Below are positions 1-12,200 of a stretch of DNA of 64,000 bases, in pieces. The position numbers and the translations under genes are program-made. The notes under the pieces were generated by a model. The model saw only the letters and a list, made by a program, of their open reading frames with translations, had not been told where the DNA came from and did no database searches. Source of the stretch: Aliivibrio sp. EL58 (GTDB lineage: Bacteria > Pseudomonadota > Gammaproteobacteria > Enterobacterales > Vibrionaceae); contig NZ_OMPC01000007.1 of NCBI RefSeq assembly GCF_900312675.1, positions 104,014-168,013 of the forward strand, in the 5' to 3' direction. How positions within the stretch are numbered: the stretch's first letter is position 1; each line of letters begins with the position of its first letter.

Positions 1-392
1 GACACACTCTGTTTTAAAAGGTATCGATGGGCCTGCCAGCGAATAGCCATTGGGTAATTTCCCAATAACGTTTGGTGGGTAATAAGAGAGTGTATAAGGA
101 TTAAAATAGGAACCCCAACCACCACAAGTAGACCTAGCCACATTAAAGTGTGCCCTTCTTGAGCTAGAAATGTCTCTCTATCATGTGTTGATAACCAATC
201 AACCAATTGCCCCATAAAACCAAATAAAGAGACTTCAATTACCGCAATAATGGCACTTAGAGAAGACATAGCAATAAGAGGGATCTCATAACCTCTTGTA
301 TAATGACGACAAAATGCATACAAGCCTTTAGGCGGCTGTTTTGGTTCTTGCTTTGGAAAAGCGGTAGTAAGCCGTTCAAAGAAGTTAAACAT
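1..392 (-). CDS. ABC exporter, membrane/ATPase subunit (N-terminal part only)
   Basis: The reading frame is open from an ATG at 392 to the left edge, giving about 130 residues and then running out of the window. It begins MFNFFERLTTAFPK and has two strongly hydrophobic stretches, roughly residues 45-65 and 90-115, as in the first two helices of a type-1 ABC exporter membrane domain. An AAAGG ribosome-binding site lies about 10 bases upstream. The Walker motifs would be beyond the edge, so the ATPase half is inferred from the family and not seen. Lipid-A/multidrug-type half transporters (MsbA/MdlB-like) have this layout. It is divergent from the GTPase gene at 568, with a 175-base AT-rich spacer. 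Substrate cannot be told. Confidence 0.6.
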   Translation of the reverse strand, partial: MFNFFERLTTAFPKQEPKQPPKGLYAFCRHYTRGYEIPLIAMSSLSAIIAVIEVSLFGFMGQLVDWLSTHDRETFLAQEGHTLMWLGLLVVVGVPILILIHSLITHQTLLGNYPMAIRWQAHRYLLKQSV

Positions 393-567
393 ACATAAAA
401 CCTTTAAATTAGAAAATAGACGATATGTCTACATATGATTAACATAACTCAAAATAGAACTTTATGTAATTGATTTTATAAGTTAATAGATAAGTTTTCT
501 AAAATAATTAGTATCATGAGACACACTAGAGGTATCATAAAAAAAGATTGTACTAATAAAGAGTAAT

Positions 568-1542
568 ATGATGAAAAAAATACCAACTAATATTATTACC
601 GGCTTCCTTGGTGTCGGTAAAACCACCACAATATTACAGCTGTTAAAAAACAAACCAGAAGAAGAGTCTTGGGCTGTTTTAGTCAATGAATTTGGTGAAG
701 TTGGTATTGATGGTGCTTTCTTAACGGAAAGTGGTGCAATGGTGAAAGAGGTGCCTGGCGGTTGTATGTGTTGTACTGCAGGTTTACCAATGTCGGTTGG
801 AATTAATGCACTCTTAAGACAAAAACCAGACCGCTTGATTATTGAACCAACGGGCTTAGGTCATCCTAAAAAAATATTGGCAATTTTACAGTCAGAAAAC
901 TATAAGAATTACATTGATTTAAAAGCAACACTTGGCCTTGTTGATCCTCGAAATCTCTCTGATGAGAAGTATACGAGTAATCAAAACTTTAATGACCAAC
1001 TGAATATTTCTGATGTCGTTGTCGGGACTAAAATGGACATGACGACAGATGATGATGAATGTTTATTTCATTCTTGGGCTAAATCGTTACCACATCAACC
1101 AAAATCAACCACCATTAACCATGGTGAATTGCCTTTACAGTGGTTAGATGAAGAGCGAACGACTGAGTTAGTTATTGAAGAGCACCATCACCATCATGCT
1201 GAACAAGATATTGTGGAAATGGTATTAGAACCGGGCCAAAAATTCTGCCGTAAAGAAAATAAAGGACAGGGTTATGTCAGCTGTGGCTGGTTCTTTGGAG
1301 CCGAGTCGGTATTTGATTTTGATGAACTATTTTCAATGCTTTCAGCACTGACTGCTGAGCGTGTTAAAGCGGTGATGAACACGAACAAAGGTTTTTATGC
1401 ATTCAATGTTGCTAATGGTGTTGTTTCTGTCAATTTACTTAGTATCGATGGCATGGAATCAAAATTAGAAGTGATTGATACTCAGCTGTTACCTTGGGAT
1501 CAGTTGGAAGGTGTGTTATTAAGTTTACTTATTGAAGAGTAA
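568..1542 (+). CDS. COG0523 (CobW/YjiA-like) G3E-family GTPase, putative metal chaperone
   Basis: P-loop GTPase of the G3E/COG0523 family, whose members hand metal ions, commonly zinc, to target proteins. The Walker A motif GFLGVGKTT is at residues 12-20 and the family metal-binding CxCC (GGCMCC) at 64-69. A TKMD guanine-recognition motif is near 154-157. A run of five histidines (206-210) in an acidic linker is a typical metal-sensing or storage stretch. A CobW C-terminal domain follows. Length (324 aa) is normal. Translation could start at either of two adjacent ATGs (568 or 571) behind an AAAGAG site. It is a single-gene unit with its own terminator. The metal is inferred to be zinc, and I saw no Zur box. 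Confidence 0.9.
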   Translation: MMKKIPTNIITGFLGVGKTTTILQLLKNKPEEESWAVLVNEFGEVGIDGAFLTESGAMVKEVPGGCMCCTAGLPMSVGINALLRQKPDRLIIEPTGLGHPKKILAILQSENYKNYIDLKATLGLVDPRNLSDEKYTSNQNFNDQLNISDVVVGTKMDMTTDDDECLFHSWAKSLPHQPKSTTINHGELPLQWLDEERTTELVIEEHHHHHAEQDIVEMVLEPGQKFCRKENKGQGYVSCGWFFGAESVFDFDELFSMLSALTAERVKAVMNTNKGFYAFNVANGVVSVNLLSIDGMESKLEVIDTQLLPWDQLEGVLLSLLIEE

Positions 1543-1568
1543 TAGGTTCAGTAATAAGAATAAAAAAA

Positions 1569-1596
1569 GAGAGGTTAACTTATTGGTTAACCTCTC
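1569..1596. terminator. Bidirectional intrinsic terminator
   Basis: An 11-bp perfect stem (GAGAGGTTAAC / GTTAACCTCTC) with a 6-base loop is flanked by A-run and T-run. It lies between two convergent genes and can serve both. Confidence 0.9.
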
Positions 1597-1621
1597 TTTT
1601 TATATATATGTTTAAAAAGAA

Positions 1622-2557
1622 TTAACGTTTGTTTTTCAAGTAACGCTTACGACGTTCTTCTTTTTTCTTAATTTGTTGTTCAACTTTAAGCGCTGCTGCA
1701 ATTTCAACGGCTTCAAGTTCAGCAGGGATCATGTCTGGAAGCTCTAGAGTCAATTGACCTAATGTGCCAGAACGAAGTTCATGAAGCAGAATTTCAGACG
1801 CTTTATAGATATTAATTCGTCCGCCAGCTTGCAAGCAACCACGACTACGACCAATCGCTTCCATTAACTCTAAATCGTTATCCGGTAAGTCATCTAAGTT
1901 GTAACGCTCTTTTAAACGCTCTGGGTACTGTTTTGCTAAATACTCAACAGTATAGAAAGCCACTTCATCGTAATCCATTGCTGTATCTTTAACTGCACCA
2001 GTGGCAGCAAGACGGAAGCCACTGTGTGGATTTTCAACTTTAGGCCATAAAATACCAGGAGTATCAGAAAGAACGACCCCGTTTTGTAAGTTGATGCGCT
2101 GTTGACGACGAGTTACGGCAGGTTGGTTACCGGTTACTGCAATCATACGTCCGGCTAAGGTATTAATGATGGTTGATTTACCTACGTTCGGAATACCCAT
2201 AATCATGGTGCGAACGTTTTTTCCCATCGCTTCACGGTGAGGAACCAGCTTACGACATCTTTCCATGATTTTATGGATTTCATCAGGGTTACTGGTTGTC
2301 ACTGCCATTGCTGTAACGCCTTGCTCTTTCTCAAGGTGTTCAATCCAAAGTTGAGTCACTTCAGGATCTGCTAAATCACGCTTGTTCAAAACTTTAATAC
2401 AAGGCTTATCTTGGCGTAGAGAGGCGATCATCGGATTCTCACTACTGAAAGGGATACGAGCATCAAGTACTTCGATGATCACATCCATTTTAGGGATCAC
2501 TTCTGCGATCTCTTTTTGTGCTTTATGCATGTGACCAGGGAACCATTGGATGGACAT
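1622..2557 (-). CDS. ylqF: Ribosome biogenesis GTPase YlqF/RbgA
   Basis: Circularly permuted GTPase that acts in late assembly of the large ribosomal subunit in the cytoplasm. The permutation is visible: the G4 motif NKRD (58-61) precedes the G1 motif GIPNVGKS (121-128), and the G3 motif DTPG follows at 165-168. The N-terminus IQWFPGHMHKA is the family signature. The C-terminus is highly basic, ending in a KKKEERRKRYLKNKR tail, consistent with rRNA contact. Length (311 aa) is slightly above the usual 280-290. It is a single-gene unit convergent with the COG0523 gene. Confidence 0.92.
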   Translation of the reverse strand: MSIQWFPGHMHKAQKEIAEVIPKMDVIIEVLDARIPFSSENPMIASLRQDKPCIKVLNKRDLADPEVTQLWIEHLEKEQGVTAMAVTTSNPDEIHKIMERCRKLVPHREAMGKNVRTMIMGIPNVGKSTIINTLAGRMIAVTGNQPAVTRRQQRINLQNGVVLSDTPGILWPKVENPHSGFRLAATGAVKDTAMDYDEVAFYTVEYLAKQYPERLKERYNLDDLPDNDLELMEAIGRSRGCLQAGGRINIYKASEILLHELRSGTLGQLTLELPDMIPAELEAVEIAAALKVEQQIKKKEERRKRYLKNKR

Positions 2558-3206
2558 AGCGTGAATCCTTTAAAAAATCAAAAACGCTATTTTAGCGGCA
2601 AAGTCACAAGAGTAAAGGGAAGTTATAGAGCTCTATGACTTTGTTAGGGTATCGCTATGGTGATTTCTTATAAACCGCCGTGAAAGTAACCAATATTATT
2701 TAATCCATATGTAACTACTGATGATGACAGTTCACACCGTTAAACAAGCTGAAATCGCTTCTACATCGGAAGAGCAGCATATAGTAAGTGCGGATATAGG
2801 AAAAATATTGAAGCAATTCATGAGTATCTCGTGAAGGAACAACTCAAGCTCGCGATACTGATTTAGCCAGTAACAAACTTGAATAGGTTGTTTCGAAGCT
2901 GGATCAAACCCAGCTAAATTCAAAACTTGGTAATTGGTAACACGAATAAAAAGGAGGCTTTAAGTCACCTTTTTATTAACTGAATTAATGAATTTCTGAT
3001 ACTTATTTACTTTGTAAATGATAATTTAAGAAAAATAAAAAAACATGGGGAATAGATCTCACGAATAAACTTTTGTTAACTCATTCTCACAAATGTTACA
3101 TGTATTAATTTAATATGAACAGAACTTAACGTTACCATGTCATTAAATTGACTATTTACTCTATAGTGAGTTTGTTCTGGTATTAACATTTTGACAGTTT
3201 GATTTG
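2558..3206. other. Long intergenic region with a possible gene fossil
   Basis: There is no convincing gene in about 650 bases. A 63-codon minus-strand frame (2732-2923) and a 38-codon plus-strand frame (2721-2837) exist, but neither has a good ribosome-binding site or a family I recognise; the segment may be a decayed gene. The last 200 bases are very AT-rich, with TTGACT at 3148-3153, TATAGT at 3162-3167 and TTGACA at 3191-3196. None forms a well-spaced promoter, although the promoter of the giant repeat-protein gene must lie here. Confidence 0.4.
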
Positions 3207-6200
3207 ATGAGTTTATTGATAAGTATGTTTATTTCTCGATTTAGCTACAATTTATTTAATAAGTTACTGGTGTTATTTACCAGTTTATTCTTTTCTACTT
3301 CTGTACTTTCGGCAGACTTAGCGATTGAAGTAAAGGTGAATGACCCTGTATACCAAAATAATGAAATTGTTGCCTATCAGATAACAATTACCAACTCATC
3401 TCTAAATACAATTAATGATATTACTGTCTCGGCAGATTTTCTGTCTACAATGTCAGGGTCTGAACCCGCTTTTCAATCGACGGAAATTTCAGGCTCTGCT
3501 ACTTGGTTCTCTAATAAAGGGGATTTTAGTTCGTCGGGTGACCTTATGGTTAGCAATGCCAAATTACAACAGGGTGGTGTGTTAACTTACACTGTTTTAG
3601 CAAGAGTTTCAGATACCGCTATTACTGATATTTCCATTCAAGCAAATGTAACTTCATCATCCGAAAATATTGATTCAAATACACAAATAATCACACCCGC
3701 ACCTTATGAATATACATTGACTCTTTCTGTCGATAAAAGCCAATACGCATTAAATGATCTATTAACTTATACATTAAAAGCCGAAAATACAGGCAGTTAT
3801 AAAGTACAGCACCTAGCCATTAACCAATTGTTTTCCTCTTTAGCGGTTGAATCTATTGATGGCAATTTAGTTTCTCCATTTTCATCGGCTTCTATCACAG
3901 CAAAAAAAAGTGGAGCAGACAGTGAAACTGGTACTTTTGTTTCACAAGGAGATCTTGCTGTTAGTGATGCTACTCTTGATGTTAGTGGAAGCATAACCTA
4001 CACAATCAAAGCTGCTGTTATTGGTACTTTGGTCGGTGACATTGTCACTTCTGCTGACTCAGTAACCAAAGAAGGGAACCTAAGTAGTAACCAACTCACA
4101 ACGCCACCAATTATTGGTGAGTTGACCATTACAAATCATGAATTTGAAAATACAACGCCTTATTTGGTTAATGGCGAAATGAAAGTTCATCTTAGTGTTG
4201 AAAATACCGGCGGTGGTATTGTTCATAACTATCATGTTCAACATAATATTGCCGCATTGTTAGCAACTTTAGGTAACGATTTAAATGAGCTTAATTTTGA
4301 TCAGATTGACGTACAAGGAAACCCATATAATTCTTGGGTATCTAAAGTAAATACTATTGGTAGCAATTCAGTATCGGCTCTTAATAACAGTGGTGAATTA
4401 ACAGATACAGCATTTGATGATGTGGTTTCTGTATATCCTGGTGAGACAATTGATTATTTGATTTCAGCAACAATCACACCTGTAACTATCGGTGAAATTA
4501 AGAATTTAACCGCAAAAGCCTTAAAATCTGATGGGTCTTTAGCTAGCTCGGTGAGCCAAATTACGACTCCGATTAATGCTGAAAAAGTGCTACAAACTGC
4601 CGACCCAGAAATTAAAATCACTAAATCGACATCACAAAGTCAGTATACCCCAGGCGGTGAGGTGGTTTATGACATTACGGTTGAAAATACGTCAAGTAAG
4701 TACTTTGCTAACAATTTGATTGTTGTCGATAAATTATCATGTATTAAAACAGAGCAAGCGGGTGGTGCAGGCTCGGCAAGTGCTTTTAAATCATGGAAGT
4801 TAGAAGTTACTGATGGCAGTGATAATCAAGGAACAGATGCGGGTAAATTTACAGCGTCAGGAACGGGGGATGTAGTTGTTTCACCCGATGTCGCTCCCGG
4901 TAAAAAGGTTATCTATAAACTGACAGCTACGGTCAATGACACTAGCGTTGGGATTATTATTGATAATGATCCAAGCTGTACCGATGATGTCATAGAAGAT
5001 GGTACTGGGGTTGAAATGCCTGATGACAGTTTATCGGTAACAAAAGATGTCGATTCTTATTATTATTCATCAGGTCAATTGCTTACTTATACTATAAAAG
5101 TAACAAATAACGGCGATGGTTTTGCCGATCAAGTTTCTGTTGTTGATGATTTAACGGCAATTATGGTGACTGATATTTATGGCAACTCTGTTCCCGCTTA
5201 TTCTTATTGGACAGTTACAGCAAGCGCGGAGCATATTGATGGAACCCCTGCAAACTCAACAGATACAGGGCTCTCCGGATCTATTGTTTATCCCGATGTT
5301 TTAGATGTAAAAGCGACAATTGAACCAAAAACTACAATAACTTACACCATAAGTGCAAGAACAATTGCAACAGCAAATAGTACGATAACAAATGAGGTGA
5401 TTGTTGATGGTAAAGCAATCGCAGATAGAGGATCTGTACCAAGAGATTTCAATGTTTCTATAAATAAATCGGTAAAAATTGATGGTGCAGCAACCTTTAG
5501 TGGAGAGCAAACGTCATATTCAAAGCCGGCAACAATAGTTACGTATCAACTTGTATTAAAAAATGAAAAATCAAATGGTTATGCTACTAATGTAAATATT
5601 GTAGATCCTATTTCGAGTGTTCAAGCGGATATATTAGAACCGGATAATACTCAAATTCCAGTATTTACTACTTGGACAATTGCAACGGAAAAAGAAGTAA
5701 TTGATGCTTCTGGTTTGTCATCACAAGAAGAAGCAGAGCTTTTGGCTGCTACTGATGTAGGTATCGTCGAGAATAATAAAGACTTAAATACAACAGCACA
5801 AATCCCGCCGAATGTACGCATTATTTATACGATTACAGCACAGATTGACCGTACTGATGATAATAAAATTGTTTGGGGAAAGTTTAATAATATTGCCACA
5901 GTTTCTACACCAGATAATGGAAAGTCGAATAGTGATAATGCATGGGTTCATCCTAAAGATCCGGATGTATTGGTAACTAAAACAACGCCTAATGATGTGT
6001 TTAAAGTTGGAGAAACTGTCGAGTTCAATATTTATGTTTTCAATAAAGGAGCAGGTTATGCCAATGACGTAGATGTCAGTGATGATATTATTGGCATGGA
6101 CGTATTTGAACCAGGTTGGACAATTCAAGCAAGTACAGAAGGACACCCTAAGAGTGGCAGTTATGCTGATATAAAGTCAACGTGGCCAGATGGTGGAAAT

Positions 6201-9200
6201 ATTCAATCTAAAGTTGATATTGATCCAAAAGAATCATCTGGTGATTATAATGGCATGGGCTATGTTGTTTATAAAGTCACTGGCACGGTTAAATCCGATT
6301 ATGTGAAAGATGAAATATCAAATACGGTAGAAATCCATGATCCTGCTACAGGTACGGATCATTCATCAACGGCAGAAATAGGTAAAGGGGCCGTAACAGA
6401 AAAATTTAATATATCGATCTTAAAAACTTCAGATAAAGTGAAAGTAGTTCCTGGTGAAGATATTACCTATAGCATATCATTATTGAACAACAGTACGACG
6501 ATAACGGCAAAAAGGCTGACTGTTGCCGATTTAATGACTCAAATAAAATCGGTATTAGCAAACGATAAAGATGATCATTTTGAAAATGATGTAAACCAGT
6601 CTCCCTTTGACTATTGGCAAATAAAACTTGATGGTGAGGCCTCTTTTGGCCCTCAAAATACGGATGATTTTATTTATCCAGCAATAGGGTCATCTGATGT
6701 ATTAGAGCTTGCACCACAAGAAGTAAAAACCTTTCAAATTAAGGCTAGGGTTAAAGATAATTACGTTGGTACGGTAATGTCAGGCTCATTAACGAATTTA
6801 CTGCCTAATGATGCTTATGTTTATCGTGATTTTGGAGAAGTGACAGAACAATCTCATATTTCACATCATGAAAATGAAATTACTTGGAATGGTGCTGATA
6901 CCATTAGACAGGTGTTGGTTAATGGTTCTCCTAATCAGTATTACAGCCCTGGTGATGAATTAACTTATACCATCAAAGTGCTTTCTAAAACGGGTTACTT
7001 AAATAACCATAAAGTATCTGAGGATATTTTAGGTTTGAACGTTCTACTTATGGACGGTACTTCAGAAAACCCATTCACAAACGTATTCTCTGTTGATGTA
7101 ATTAAAGATGATGCTAATGGTGGTCGTGGTACTACGGATGGTACCCTCGACGGAACGGTTGAAAATAATAAAAATATTAATACCACAATAGATGTAGCCG
7201 GTGGTGATTATGTTTTATATACAGTAAAAGGTATTGTTCGTGATGATGCCGTAGGTGATATTGATATTGGTGGTATAACGATTCGACCAAATGAGTTTCA
7301 TTTAACCTTCTCTAAAGAAGTTGATGAGATTAACTATAAACCGGGAGAACCTCTAACTTACCATTTGCTTATTACTAATGACGGAAAAGGTAATGCTTAC
7401 GATATTCCTGTACTTGATGAAATATCAAAAGTTCAGGTTGAGCTTGTCGATGGTAATTTAGGCCCTGCATTTATGTCTGGTTGGACAATAAACCCAGTTG
7501 TCACTGGTGGTTCTACTGGAGGTAATGCCCAAGTAGGTACGGTAACAGATGGAAAAGACATTAATACAAGAGCATCTATCCCAGCAGGTGCGACCATTGA
7601 TTATGTCGTGACTACAACCGTAAACCCTAAAGCTGTTGGGGATATTATTAACATATTATCAGTTAATGGTGACCGAGTGAGTGCCATATCTAAGCCTGAT
7701 GCTCAAAAATTTGATTATTCAAAAGCCATTTTAGCTTATTACGATACTGATGGTGTTACTAAGTTGAGCTCTGGTTTAGCTGGCTATAAACCGGGGGGAT
7801 TTGTTGAATATCAAATTGAAATTATTAATGACAATGAAGTGCATTTAGATAATGTTGCGATTACTGACAGGATTCAATCAGTAACAACAGATTGTTATTA
7901 CCCCAATACAGGTAGTGTACAGACATGTCCTGCTTTTGATCGTTGGGAAATCATAACGGAAACGGATAGAAGTCCAATATCTAATCCGGGAATCGTTAAA
8001 GATAACGAGAATATTGACACAACCTTTGATCTAGCTGCAAAAAGTGCCACTCCATTAGGCTCGTTTGTTAGGTATAAAATAAAAGCTCATATAGTAGAGA
8101 AGGCTGTTGGCGAGTTTAAAAATGAAGCGCTCATCGCGGGCCGGTTTCATGTGAGTTCTGATCGTTCCGTTATGCTACCTTCGGTCATTAAGAAAACACA
8201 TAAAGCCTATTCAGATAGCAGCTTTAGTGCTGTTAAAACGACTTATAATCACCAAGTTGATGATCAGAAAGTTTATTATCACTTACGTTTAGAGAATAAT
8301 GGTGATGGTACTGAGTATGGCAAATCGTTGGTTGAGAAGTTCTCAGAATTAAAAGTGAGATTAGCACAAACGGCTTTAGGCCAAGGTGATAACGAGAAAG
8401 GTATCGTATATCAACCAAACGGTTGGAGTGTTACAGCGACAACTTCAGGCGAATCGATGACTTCTATTGGTTCCTATGTTGGTGGTGTTAATGCAGATAT
8501 TGATTTGGCTTATGTGTCTATTGCACCTAATGGATGGATCGACTTCGTAATGGAATCACAAATTCGTGACGATAGCTTAGATGCCATTCAAATTAAGCCT
8601 TTATATAATGGCAGTGGTTTTTCAAAATCACATATTAATTCAGACCCTAGTGGACTGGAAGTTACTAAAAAGATCATATCAATTGCAGGCAATTCTTATA
8701 GTAGCGGTGACACTTATAAGCCGGGTGACAGTGTAGAATATCAATTTGTTGTAAAAAACATTCAACCTGTTTGGCGTGATAATACGATCATTCAAGATTT
8801 ACTTTCTGAATTAAAAGTAGAAGTTATTGGTGGGGCGATAGAGCCTGCATTAATCAACACCAATATTACGGATGTAGTAACAACAGGTTTGGATGCTGAT
8901 ATTGATACAAAGCCTTTAGATTACGATCCTAAAGATGATCTTGATATTAAAGCGTCAGATGGCTTAGATATTGCTCCAATGGAAGAGATTACTTTTACCA
9001 TTACTGGTGATATTCGTGAAGATGCTGTTGGGGTTGTTGACGCCAATACGGCAATAGGTGGTAATAACACAGTTACAACAGATCCTATTCCACCAGTAGC
9101 ACCTTTATTAGTATTTGAAAAAACAGTGATTAACACAACATCAGACAGTAATACGTGTTCATTTCCGTCAACGACTGGCAGTGGGTGTCAATACAACCCA

Positions 9201-12200
9201 AGCGGACAAGTGACTTATGAAGTCATGGTGCGAAATGACGGTGAAGGTACTGCTAATGATATCGTAATAAAAGATTTAGTTAGCGCTTTAAAAACTTCAG
9301 ATGGTATCGATGCATTTACATCAAGTAATGTGCATCTTATTGAGCAGCCAGATCCTTCTCGATTTTCTATATCTGGACAATATGATGGTTCATCTGATTT
9401 AAACGCAACGTTTGATTTAATGTCTGGGGACAGCCTGAAGTTTGAGATATCAGGAGCGGTGTCAAATAATGCTACAGGGTCAATAGTAAATACCGCTCAG
9501 ATAGATGGTGTAAATTCTAATGATGTAACATTGGCAGCGGGCACGGCTAAGATAGTTGCCATGAAAGCCTCTGATATCAGCACTTATTCACCAGGGCAGC
9601 CAATTAAATACACTATTCGAGTATTAAATAAATCTGATACCAACACTGAAGTTACGGTTGTTGATTCTATCTCTACATTTATGGTTGAAACAGCAGACGG
9701 CTCTATGCAACCAGCTTTAGGGTCATGGTCAATCACTTCACGTGTAATTTCTGATGGTGATCATGATTCATCTCCGAGTTATACCGATATCAGTAGCTTA
9801 CCAACAAGTGGAGACATTAATTCTGTTATAAAAATGGCAGCAAGAAATACTGATTCAACCATGACAGAAGTTGAGATTGTTATTGATGGTGTGATCAGAA
9901 AAGATGCGATTGGCCAGTTTACAAACACGGTAACTGTCAACGGAGCAAAGTATCAAGTTGATGTCGGCTATATTGTTCCAGAAAAGGGGGAGTTATCCGT
10001 AACAAAAACTGCATCTAAAATTCCGGCTACTTATGTTCCTGGGGAGACAATTGGGTTTGATGTTCAAGTTGAGAATACAGGTGGTGGCTATGTAACTAAT
10101 GCCAATATTAGCGATCTAAGTAAATCAATAAAAACTGATTTTGCAGGCCAAGCCAGAGAAGGACGCGCATTTGAACAGTGGGACATTACTGATGTATCAG
10201 TTATTGGAGCGGAACCGTCATTATCACAAATGGTAGCAGGCAGTGAAGTTACAGGGACTGATGGCTATGAGGTTAATTACAATATCGCACCATCACATAT
10301 CATCAATCTGCATCTAGAAGGAAAAGTAAACGATGATGCAATGGGGGATATTACTAATATTGTTAATGTTACAGATGTTGAAAACAAAATAAAAAGAGCA
10401 GAAGCTACTTATACACCGGAAAAAGCATCATTAACGGTAACGAAAGTAGTAGATAAACCAATCTATGAAGCTGGTGATACATTAACGTATACCATTAAAG
10501 TGACAAATACGACTGCAGCATGGGCCAAAGATGTCCAGATTAGTGATTTTGTATCTACAATTGAAAGCCCAACAATCGATGGAAATACATTAACTGCATT
10601 TGATCCCGCTTCTATTAGTATTTCTGGAAGTTCATTAACCGGGCATACGGTTATCCCAACGATTACTTCCGGTGACATTAATGGAATGATTGAGATTGCT
10701 CCAAACGATGAGTTGGAAATTAACATTAGCGGTAAGCTACTACCAATGATTCACGGTGAAGTTAAAAATACAGTTACCGTTGAACTGGATGGTGTTACTC
10801 AAACCGCAGAAGCGATTAGCCTTCCTATTATTCCAGTCGTTACTTTACTAAAAGAAGCGCCGGTTGAGACCTATGTTCCAGGTGAAACATCAGATTTTGT
10901 TATTACCGTGACCAATGGCACCAATGGCTTTGCCGACGACATTAAATTAGACGACATCATTTCAGCTTTAACTGTAGAAACGATAGATGGCATACAAGAG
11001 CAAGCATTCAGCCATTGGGTTCTAGATGTTGAAGCGAATGATTCTGATACCGTTATAACACGAACCAGTTCGACGATTAATGAAGATATTCAGGTCAATA
11101 TTGATCTCGCTCCGCTTGATACCGTGACATTTACAGTTAGCGGAGAGGTGAATGTAAAAGCCACTGGTGTTATAAAAAATACCGCCACAATGGAATTTAA
11201 TGGCATAACAGTAACGGATGATGCCGAATTAAAACCTGCAGCACAAAATGTCTCTTTTATTAAAACAGTAAAAGATGGGTCTCAAGAGGCGAAATACATT
11301 GCAGGAGAAGAAGCAGAATTTCATATTACTTTAGTAAATAATGCAGCTAGCTTTGCTCAAAATATACAGATCATCGACATCATTAGTGACCTACAAGTAA
11401 CGACAATCTTAGGTGCAACTGAAGATGCGTTTAGTTCATGGGATATTAACTATGACATACAAAATGATAAATACAGCACAACAACAATTGATCCACTGCC
11501 GCTAGGGAAAGATATCGATGTTACTGTTGATTTAGCACCAAATGCGACAATTGATTTTATTGTTAAAGGCATTGTAAATTCCAATGCTCTGGGCGACATC
11601 TCGAATACAGCAAGTATGGATGATGGCGTAACAACGATAGACTCAACTGCCGTGTTAAAGCCAGAAGAAGTGGTTTTAATGGTGAAAAAAATCGCAGATA
11701 AAGCAGAATACACAAATGATGACGACGAAATTACCTTTACACTAGGTGTTACGAATCGAGGCTCAGCAGATGTATCCGGAGTACGCTTAGTTGATGAAAT
11801 TTCAGCGCTTCAAGGGGCTAATGGTAACCCACTATTTACTGAGTGGACGGCAAAAGTTATTGAGTTTCCGGGGTCAGCAGTTATCGAAACCCAAGATTCG
11901 ATAGATCTTAACTCAACACAGACTCTAAAAGCTTATGAAGGTAATGCTTTTGAAATTATCGTTGTCGGTAAAATAGGTAAAGGACTTGATGATGATATTA
12001 CTAACACTTTTACGGTGACCACACCAAGTGGAATAACAGCAGAAGACAGCGTCACAATACACGTTAAGAAGTTTGCAGATAATGAAGGTGAACTTCAAGT
12101 AACTAAAAGAGCACTTAAAGACAGCGCTCAAGTAGGTGATGTTATTGAGTATGAAGTGATTATTGAAAATCACAATGAAGCCGAATTTAAAGGCGTTAAA

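Noticed and set aside
1190..1205. CACCATCACCATCAT run as a cloning-tag artefact
   Set aside because: It encodes the histidine stretch normal for COG0523 metal GTPases and sits inside a conserved linker.
2721..2923. Short overlapping reading frames on both strands, possibly a transposase scrap
   Set aside because: Neither frame has a good ribosome-binding site nor a motif I can name, so it is only mentioned as a possible fossil.
3148..3167. TTGACT and TATAGT as a promoter of the giant gene
   Set aside because: The two boxes are only eight bases apart, too close for a sigma-70 promoter.
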